From Paracoccus tibetensis (GTDB lineage: Bacteria; Pseudomonadota; Alphaproteobacteria; Rhodobacterales; Rhodobacteraceae): a stretch of 64,000 bases of DNA. Made by a program: the position numbers and the translations under genes. Below, piece after piece: positions 58,270-64,000 of the stretch. The stretch spans positions 131,952 through 195,951 of the forward strand of contig NZ_FMVT01000008.1 in NCBI RefSeq assembly GCF_900102505.1, given 5' to 3'. The notes beneath the pieces are model-generated. The model searched no databases, was not told where the DNA came from, and saw only the letters and a list, made by a program, of their open reading frames with translations. Numbering within the stretch: the stretch's first letter is position 1; each line of letters starts with the position of its first letter.

Positions 58270-58293
58270 CGCGGGCGTGATGGCTCACCATGT
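58265..58293 (+). promoter_or_regulatory. RpoH-type promoter upstream of rpoH itself
   Basis: CTTGACG (58265-58271), overlapping the rluD stop, is followed after 14 bp by CACCATGT (58286-58293), matching CCCCATNT in 7 of 8 positions. The spacing equals that of the hsp20 promoter. It is 125 bp upstream of the rpoH ATG and would give positive autoregulation; a second, housekeeping promoter may lie closer. Confidence 0.55.
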
Positions 58294-58418
58294 GACAAGG
58301 CCGCAAAACTTCTGCACAATCTTCCGGACTTGGCACGTGACTGGTGTCGCGCCGCCTGCCAGATGGGGAACCCCCCTCCTGCGCTGGCGTTGGGCGAACT
58401 CTGCGAAAGGCTGATGAC

Positions 58419-59330
58419 ATGGCGACTTATGGCAATCTTCCCGCGCCCAGCCCCGAACAGGGGCTGAACCGCTACCTTCAGGAAATCCGCAAGTTTCCCC
58501 TGCTGGAGCCTGAGGAGGAGTACATGCTGGCCAAGGCATGGGTCGATCACGAGGACAGCGAAGCCGCGCATCGCCTCGTGACCAGCCACCTGCGCCTCGC
58601 CGCCAAGATCGCCATGGGCTATCGCGGCTACGGCCTGCCGCAGGCCGAGGTCATCTCCGAGGCCAATGTCGGCCTGATGCAGGCGGTCAAGCGCTTCGAC
58701 CCCGAGCGCGGCTTCCGCCTGGCAACCTACGCGATGTGGTGGATCCGCGCCTCGATTCAGGAATACATCCTGCGCTCGTGGTCGCTGGTGAAGATGGGCA
58801 CGACCAGCGCGCAGAAGAAGCTGTTCTTCAACCTCCGCAAGGCCAAGTCGCGCATCGGCGCGCTGGAAGAGGGCGACCTGCGTCCCGAGAACGTCGCCCA
58901 GATCGCGAACGACCTGAACGTGACCGAGAAGGAGGTGGTCGACATGAACCGCCGCCTTTCGGGCGGGGATGCCTCGCTCAACGCGACCGTCGGTTCGGGC
59001 GACGGCGACTCCGCCGCGCAGTGGCAGGACTGGCTCGAGGATCACGACGCCAACCAGGCCGAGGCCTATGCCGAGACCGAGGAGCTGGACACCCGCCGGC
59101 AGATGCTCGTCTCGGCGATGGACGTGTTGAACGAGCGCGAGCGCGACATCCTGATGGAGCGCCGCCTGCGCGATGATCCCATGACGCTCGAGGACCTGTC
59201 GGCCCGCTACAGCGTCTCGCGCGAGCGCATCCGCCAGATCGAGGTCCGCGCCTTTGAGAAGCTGCAGGACCGCATGCGCATCCTCGCACGCGAGAAGGGC
59301 ATGCGGATCGCTGAAGGGATCGATGCCTGA
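58419..59330 (+). CDS. rpoH: RNA polymerase sigma factor RpoH (sigma-32)
   Basis: This heat-shock sigma factor directs RNA polymerase to chaperone and protease genes. The 303-aa protein has region 2 (LVTSHLRLAAKIAMGYRGYGLP, FDPERGFRLATYAMWWIRASIQEYILRSW in separate blocks), the RpoH box QKKLFFNLRK and region 4 with ERERDILMERRL and SRERIRQIEVRAFEKL. ATG at 58419 (MATYGNLPAPSPEQGLNRYL) is the only sensible start. The window contains a matching target promoter upstream of hsp20. Confidence 0.97.
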   Translation: MATYGNLPAPSPEQGLNRYLQEIRKFPLLEPEEEYMLAKAWVDHEDSEAAHRLVTSHLRLAAKIAMGYRGYGLPQAEVISEANVGLMQAVKRFDPERGFRLATYAMWWIRASIQEYILRSWSLVKMGTTSAQKKLFFNLRKAKSRIGALEEGDLRPENVAQIANDLNVTEKEVVDMNRRLSGGDASLNATVGSGDGDSAAQWQDWLEDHDANQAEAYAETEELDTRRQMLVSAMDVLNERERDILMERRLRDDPMTLEDLSARYSVSRERIRQIEVRAFEKLQDRMRILAREKGMRIAEGIDA

Positions 59331-59356
59331 CGGGCCCCGCGCCGCGTGACGCTTGA

Positions 59357-59384
59357 TTGACGCGCGCCGCGCCCTTGCTATGGT
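59357..59384 (+). promoter_or_regulatory. possible sigma-70 promoter of the M48-like gene
   Basis: TTGACG (59357-59362) and TATGGT (59379-59384) are separated by 16 bp and lie 24 bp before the ATG at 59409, just after rpoH. Confidence 0.5.
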
Positions 59385-59408
59385 TGATTGCGGGGGCAGG
59401 ACACGAGC

Positions 59409-60431
59409 ATGACGGCGCTGAAGCAGTTCCAACGCCTTGAGGCGCAAGGCGCGTGGCGCGAGACGCCCGAGGCGCGGCTGCGCGAGGTCGTGGTGGCTGT
59501 GGGCGAGGCGACGCTGGTCCTGTCCGATCCCAAGTCCGACCGACCCCTGACGCATTGGTCCCTGCCGGCGGTCGTGCGGCTCAATCCCGGCCGGATGCCC
59601 GCCGTCTACACCCCCGCCGCCGACGCGCCGGACGAGATCCTCGAGACCGACGATCCGCTGATGATCGAGGCCATCGAGAAGGTGCAGCAGGCCATCGCCC
59701 AGCACCGCGCCAATCCCGGCCGCCTTCGCGGCGGGCTGATGATCGTGGCGGGCCTTGCCATGCTGGCCGCGGCCGCGCTGTGGCTGCCCGACGCGCTGAT
59801 CCGGCACGCGGCGCGCATCGCGCCTCCGGCGCAGGCGCGGGACGTGGGGCTGGCGGTGCTGGCCGACATGCAGCGCGTCGCGGGCCCGGTCTGCCAGCGC
59901 AGCTCGGGCCAGGCGGTGCTGAACTGGATCACCCCGCGCCTTCTGGAGCCGGAGGCGGCCGTGCGGGTGCTGCCCGGCGCCTTAAACGGAGCGCGGCGCC
60001 TTCCGGGTGACCTTTACGTCCTGGGGGGCGGCGTGCTGACCGCCTCGGCCGGGCCGGAGCCTGCGGCCGGGCACCTGCTGGCCGCGCATCTGTCGCAGAC
60101 CGACCGCGAGGCGACCTTGGCGGCGCTGCGCCATGCGGGGCTGGGGGCCAGCCTGCGGCTGATGACGCTCGGCGCGCTGCCGCGGGACGCGATGGCCGGT
60201 TACGGCGAGGCGCTGCTGGCCGAGCCCCTGCCTCGGCCCGAGAACGCGGCGCTGCTGGAAGCGCTGACCCGCCAGAACCTGCCCTCGGAGCCCTATGCGC
60301 GAAGCATCGACCCGACCGGCGCTTCGGTCCTGCCGCTGATCGAGGGCGACCCGATCCGGCAGGGCGTCGCGCAGGCGGACCTGCTGACCGACCCGCAATG
60401 GCTGGCGCTGCAGCAGATCTGCGCGGGCTGA
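59409..60431 (+). CDS. membrane protein with degenerate M48-peptidase-like domain
   Basis: This 340-aa protein has an N-terminal soluble part (1-105), one membrane helix (about 109-126) and a C-terminal domain. The stretch ALNGARRLPGDLYVLGGGVL (191-210) followed by PEPAAGHLLAAHL (217-228) resembles the NAFALPGG..V..GLL..A.VLAHE pattern of M48 metallopeptidases, but the HExxH zinc site is replaced by HLLAAHL without the Glu. It may be an inactive peptidase relative. The similarity is from motif reading only. Confidence 0.6.
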   Translation: MTALKQFQRLEAQGAWRETPEARLREVVVAVGEATLVLSDPKSDRPLTHWSLPAVVRLNPGRMPAVYTPAADAPDEILETDDPLMIEAIEKVQQAIAQHRANPGRLRGGLMIVAGLAMLAAAALWLPDALIRHAARIAPPAQARDVGLAVLADMQRVAGPVCQRSSGQAVLNWITPRLLEPEAAVRVLPGALNGARRLPGDLYVLGGGVLTASAGPEPAAGHLLAAHLSQTDREATLAALRHAGLGASLRLMTLGALPRDAMAGYGEALLAEPLPRPENAALLEALTRQNLPSEPYARSIDPTGASVLPLIEGDPIRQGVAQADLLTDPQWLALQQICAG

Positions 60432-60499
60432 GGCGCAAGTCTTTCCATCCGCCCGGGCGATTTCCTCCCCTGCCCCCATGTCGCTGACTGCACCCGGCA

Positions 60500-60515
60500 G
60501 AACAGGCGCCTGTTC
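60500..60515. other. 16-bp perfect palindrome GAACAGGCGCCTGTTC
   Basis: A perfect palindrome lies in the 162-bp gap between the convergent M48-like gene and nadK. It could be an operator or a weak hairpin; there is no U-run. Confidence 0.35.
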
Positions 60516-60593
60516 CGCGCCGAGGGCGTGGGCTGAAACATCGCCGAGCCGGACGATGTCACCCTGCCGCCCGGATCGGCCGGCCAGAATTGG

Positions 60594-61355
60594 CTAGACG
60601 AACTGCTCGCGCAGCAGCCGTTCCTCCAGGCCGTGGCCGGGATCGAACAGCAGCCGGTGCCGGATGCTGCCGGACGATCGGATGCGGACTGAGGTGACAT
60701 GGCGGACCGAGCGGCTGTCGGCATCGGCCATCACCGGCCGCCGCTCGGGGTTCAGCACCTCGACCAGCACGTCCGCACCCTTCGGCAGCAGCGCGCCGCG
60801 CCAGCGCCGGGGGCGGAAGGGCGCAATGGCGGTCAGCGCCAGCACCTCGGAATTGATCGGCAGGATCGGGCCATGAGCCGAATAGTTGTAGGCGGTCGAG
60901 CCGGCCGGGGTCGAGACCAGCACCCCGTCGCAGACCAGCTCCTCCATCCTGAGACGCCCGTCCACGTGGATGCGCAGCTTCGCCGCCTGCGGCCCCTCGC
61001 GCAGAAGGCTGACCTCGTTGATGGCCAGCGCCTCCTGCGTGTTGCCGTTGGCGCAGGTCGCGTGCATCCTCAGCGGGTTGATGATCGTCTCCTCGGCCGC
61101 GGCGAGGCGCGCGGGCAGGTCTGCCTCGGCATAGCTGTTCATCAGGAAGCCCACGGTGCCGCGGTTCATCCCGTAGACGGGCAGATCGCGCCCCTCCGTC
61201 GCGTGGAGGGTCTGCAGCATGAACCCGTCCCCGCCGAGCGCGACGACCACCGCGGCCTCGTCCAGCGCGGCGTGGCCATAGCGCGCGCTGAGCTGCGCCA
61301 GCGCAGCCTGCGCCGGCGCCGCCGGGCTGGCGGTGAAGTGGATGGCTGGCGTCAT
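60594..61355 (-). CDS. nadK: NAD kinase
   Basis: NadK phosphorylates NAD to NADP. The 253-aa protein (ATG at 61355, [14 protein letters not shown]) has the GGDG motif ([14 protein letters not shown]), the NE/D region with INEVSLLRE, and the C-terminal [19 protein letters not shown]-like block ([16 protein letters not shown]). The size fits short alphaproteobacterial NadK. It is divergent from glyA. Confidence 0.95.
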   Translation of the reverse strand: MTPAIHFTASPAAPAQAALAQLSARYGHAALDEAAVVVALGGDGFMLQTLHATEGRDLPVYGMNRGTVGFLMNSYAEADLPARLAAAEETIINPLRMHATCANGNTQEALAINEVSLLREGPQAAKLRIHVDGRLRMEELVCDGVLVSTPAGSTAYNYSAHGPILPINSEVLALTAIAPFRPRRWRGALLPKGADVLVEVLNPERRPVMADADSRSVRHVTSVRIRSSGSIRHRLLFDPGHGLEERLLREQFV

Positions 61356-61532
61356 CGTTCCCGGCAGTTTCCGTGTCCCCCTCGACCCGTGCAGCATCAT
61401 GCCCCCCGCCGCGGAAGGCAACCCCGGGCGCGCCGGCGCCGGCGCGGGACGTTTTGTCCCTTCCGGGGCGGGCCGGCTTGGAGTAAGAACCCGCCATCCC
61501 CCGTCCGCCCAGCCACAAAGGATGCGAGAGAC

Positions 61533-62828
61533 ATGAACGCTCCCACCCGCGACAACGGTTTCTTCACCGAGGATCTGGCCAGCCGCGACCCCGACATCGC
61601 CCGCGCCATCACGCAGGAGCTGGGCCGCCAGCGCGACGAGATCGAGCTGATCGCCTCCGAGAACATCGTCAGCCGCGCCGTCCTGGAAGCCCAGGGCTCG
61701 GTCCTGACGAACAAATACGCCGAGGGCTACCCGGGCAAGCGCTACTACGGCGGCTGCCAGTATGTCGACATCGCCGAGAACCTGGCGATCGAGCGCGCCA
61801 AGGAGCTGTTCGGCGCCGCTTACGCCAACGTCCAGCCCAACAGCGGCAGCCAGATGAACCAGGCCGTGTTCCTGGCGCTGCTGCAGCCGGGCGACACGTT
61901 CATGGGGCTCGACCTCAACTCGGGCGGGCACCTCACGCACGGCTCGCCGGTGAACATGTCGGGCAAATGGTTCAACGTCGTCAGCTACGGCGTGCGCCAG
62001 CAGGACCACATGCTCGACATGGATGCGATCGCCGAAAGCGCCCGCCAGCACAAGCCGAAGCTGATCATCGCCGGCGGCACCGCCTACAGCCGCAGCTGGG
62101 ACTGGGCCGCCTTCCGCGCCATCGCGGACGAGGTCGGCGCCTACCTGATGGTGGACATGGCCCATATCGCGGGCCTCGTGGCGGGCGGCGTTCATGCCTC
62201 GCCGGTGCCCCATGCCCATGTCGTCACCTCGACCACGCACAAGTCGCTGCGCGGCCCGCGCGGCGGGTTGATCCTGACCAACGACGCCGACATCGCCAAG
62301 AAGGTGAACAGCGCCGTCTTCCCCGGCCTGCAGGGCGGCCCCCTGATGCACGTGATCGCCGCCAAGGCCGTGGCCTTCGGCGAGGCGCTGCGTCCCGAGT
62401 TCAAGACCTACGCCGCGCAGGTCGTGAAGAACGCGCAGGCGATGGCGGACGAACTGATGAAGGGCGGCATCGACATCGTCTCGGGCGGCACCGACAATCA
62501 CCTCTGCCTCGCGGACCTGCGCCCCAAGGGCGTGACCGGCAAGGCGACCGAGGCGGCCTTGGGCCGCGCGCACATCACCTGCAACAAGAACGGCGTGCCC
62601 TTCGACCCCGAGAAGCCCTTCGTGACCTCGGGCATCCGCCTCGGCGCCCCGGCCGGCACCACCCGCGGCTTCGCCGAGGCCGAGTTCCGCCAGATCGCGC
62701 GCTGGATCGTCGAGGTCGTGGACGGCCTTGCCGCCCAGGGCGAGGACGGCAATGCCGAGGTCGAGGCGAAGGTCCGCAGCGAAGTCTCCGAGCTCTGCGC
62801 GCGCTTCCCGCTCTATCCCAGCATGTAA
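61533..62828 (+). CDS. glyA: serine hydroxymethyltransferase
   Basis: GlyA interconverts serine and glycine, providing one-carbon units to tetrahydrofolate. The 431-aa protein (ATG at 61533) has the PLP-lysine motif [13 protein letters not shown]-like ([15 protein letters not shown]), the [15 protein letters not shown] block near the N-terminus and [11 protein letters not shown]. The size is normal. It is monocistronic, with a GC hairpin after the stop. Confidence 0.97.
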   Translation: MNAPTRDNGFFTEDLASRDPDIARAITQELGRQRDEIELIASENIVSRAVLEAQGSVLTNKYAEGYPGKRYYGGCQYVDIAENLAIERAKELFGAAYANVQPNSGSQMNQAVFLALLQPGDTFMGLDLNSGGHLTHGSPVNMSGKWFNVVSYGVRQQDHMLDMDAIAESARQHKPKLIIAGGTAYSRSWDWAAFRAIADEVGAYLMVDMAHIAGLVAGGVHASPVPHAHVVTSTTHKSLRGPRGGLILTNDADIAKKVNSAVFPGLQGGPLMHVIAAKAVAFGEALRPEFKTYAAQVVKNAQAMADELMKGGIDIVSGGTDNHLCLADLRPKGVTGKATEAALGRAHITCNKNGVPFDPEKPFVTSGIRLGAPAGTTRGFAEAEFRQIARWIVEVVDGLAAQGEDGNAEVEAKVRSEVSELCARFPLYPSM

Positions 62829-62839
62829 GCTGCTCGCTT

Positions 62840-62861
62840 CGCCGCGGTCCCGGCCGCGGCG
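62840..62861 (+). terminator. candidate hairpin after glyA
   Basis: CGCCGCGG (62840-62847) and CCGCGGCG (62854-62861) form an 8-bp stem around TCCCGG, 11 bp after the glyA stop. It has no U-run and could act as a weak terminator. Confidence 0.4.
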
Positions 62862-63051
62862 GAGCCTGCCGTGACGTGCGCGTGGTGCGGCGCGACTGAC
62901 CCTGTCGGTCGCCAGTTCCGTTAACCGCGACCTCCGACAAGATGCTGCGGCATCAACTAGTTCTTCACGAGTCTCGGCGTAAGCAGCGAGAGGCGGCACA
63001 TGCAGATGCGCCGCGCCGACGCGCCTTTCGCTCAGATCGCAGAGAACCGAC

Positions 63052-64000
63052 ATGTTGAAGAACGTCAGACTCACCCGCCAGGTCACCGCGGGATTTGCCC
63101 TCATCCTGGCCATGCTGCTCGTGTTCGGGATGTTCACCTGGACGCAATTGACGCGCCTCGCCGCCGTGCATAATGAGGCCGCGGCAGCCGAGCGGCGGGC
63201 CTTGGCCGTGTCGGACATCCGCGCCGGCGCCCTCAACGCAGAGCGGGCGCTCCTGCACTTCATGGAAGACGCCGAACCCACAGTCGGCCAGGAAGCCACG
63301 GCCATCATGCAAAGCGTGCACGAGCAGGTCGTCCGAATCGACCGCGAGGGGTCAATCGAGGCGGACCGACTCATCGCGCTGACGCAGAGCGAGATCCAGA
63401 CGATGGACAGCTTCACGGCCGGCTACATGGAGCGCGCCGAGCGCAAGGCGCAGATCTGGACCAAGGGCATCGAGCAGCGGCGCAACCTCGAACGGCTGCA
63501 GACCCTGGCGGAGGCACGCGGCGACGCGACGCAGGCCTTCGCGGCGCTCGAGGCGAACAAGACGCTTCTTCTGATGCGGGTGCGGATCGAGTACTACCTG
63601 CAGACGATGGACGAGGCGATCTTCGCCGAGACCACGCAGCTGCAGGGCCAGCTCCAGACGCTTCTGGCCCAGCTTGCCGCCAGCTCGGCCGCTGGCGAGG
63701 AACGGCAGCTGACCCAGACCGTCCGCGAAGGCGCCGCGGAGATCTGGACGCTGGCCGAGGCCCTGCACGGGAACGAGCCGCAGATGCACGCGCTGCTCGA
63801 CACGATGCGCGAAAGCTCCGAGGCGGTGAGCGCATTCACCCAGCAGCTGCGTGCGGACGCCGTCACGACCGCCGATCGGCTGAAGCGCGAGGCATCCGCC
63901 CTGACGGACAGCACGATCACCTCGATCCTTTCCGGGGTTGGCTTCGCCCTGGTGCTGGGCGCGCTGATCGCGGCGACCCTCACCCGTCACCTCTCGCTCG
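63052..64000 (+). CDS. methyl-accepting chemotaxis protein, N-terminal part (cut by window edge)
   Basis: A reading frame from ATG at 63052 is open to the window end (316 codons). It begins with MLKNVRLTRQVTAGFALILAM, a basic start and a first membrane helix, then has a long helical periplasmic region (about 30-285) of the four-helix-bundle sensory type with an N-terminal FTWTQL motif, and a second hydrophobic segment (about 290-312, SILSGVGFALVLGALIAATL). This is the layout of a chemoreceptor; the HAMP and signalling domains would lie beyond the edge. The ligand is unknown. Confidence 0.82.
   Translation, partial: MLKNVRLTRQVTAGFALILAMLLVFGMFTWTQLTRLAAVHNEAAAAERRALAVSDIRAGALNAERALLHFMEDAEPTVGQEATAIMQSVHEQVVRIDREGSIEADRLIALTQSEIQTMDSFTAGYMERAERKAQIWTKGIEQRRNLERLQTLAEARGDATQAFAALEANKTLLLMRVRIEYYLQTMDEAIFAETTQLQGQLQTLLAQLAASSAAGEERQLTQTVREGAAEIWTLAEALHGNEPQMHALLDTMRESSEAVSAFTQQLRADAVTTADRLKREASALTDSTITSILSGVGFALVLGALIAATLTRHLSL

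Noticed and set aside
61446-61460. GGGAC-GTTTT-GTCCC inverted repeat in the nadK/glyA gap
   Set aside because: A 5-bp stem is within chance expectation for this composition, so it is not listed as a regulatory site.

Overview
This 64 kb window is a gene-dense, high-GC chromosomal segment of an alphaproteobacterium, most likely a Rhodobacteraceae member (Paracoccus/Rhodobacter-like). The evidence is: a tRNA-His lacking the extra 5' G (U at -1, G1-U72, A73), an RpoH with the alphaproteobacterial arrangement, small family-typical proteins (DUF6324, DUF1150, DUF3422, DUF6476, YdcH), TRAP transporters, a fused ATP sulfurylase/APS kinase, and two copies of a GC-rich hairpin repeat at convergent gene ends. 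Genus is not determinable from the sequence alone.

Layout. 0-4.5 kb: the start of a DUF6324 gene (cut by the left edge), tRNA-His, then an accessory-looking pair of a large patatin-like lipase and an animal-type heme peroxidase, followed by about 495 bp without a convincing gene. 4.5-13.4 kb: a GntP-type permease and, convergent to it, an oppABCDF peptide importer operon read from right to left that ends in an ABC exporter. 13.5-15.7 kb: cobU-cobT-cobS, the nucleotide-loop assembly steps of cobalamin. 15.8-21.2 kb: TRAP permeases dctQ-dctM (DctM with an unusual Gly-Leu repeat tail), convergent dctP, and a divergent MocR-type regulator. 21.2-31.6 kb: eno, an EEP nuclease, selO, obgE-proB, a lower-GC glycosyltransferase gene where proA might be expected, an acyltransferase and pepN. 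31.8-39.2 kb: a Thr/Ala/Pro-rich membrane protein, pntA-pntB, DUF3422, a 24-residue lipoprotein, an ArsC-like protein, a DUF442 phosphatase-like protein, gph with a possible short coupled upstream ORF and an FNR-like box, and a cytochrome c. 39.2-47.3 kb: lolD-lolC, radA, cvpA-purF, then nudix-purK-purE on the other strand and a YdcH protein. 47.4-54.6 kb: hsp20-DUF1150, a beta-propeller protein, sat-cysC, a hydrophilic stress-like protein, a prolyl hydroxylase, trxB, an Lrp regulator, pgeF. 54.5-64 kb: a MidA-type methyltransferase and lgt, ubiK, DUF6476 and rluD with interlocked starts, rpoH, a possible degenerate M48 membrane protein, nadK, glyA, and the start of a chemotaxis receptor that runs off the right edge.

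Most of the window is core metabolism and housekeeping. Points of novelty are local. The patatin/heme-peroxidase pair could make oxidised lipids. Near-identical RpoH-type promoter motifs with the same 14-nt spacing lie before hsp20 and before rpoH itself. Other points are small unannotated ORFs, several strong intra-operon hairpins, a dispersed repeat, and proteins with degenerate or low-complexity segments. No CRISPR array, intact insertion sequence, prophage or recognisable defence cassette was seen.
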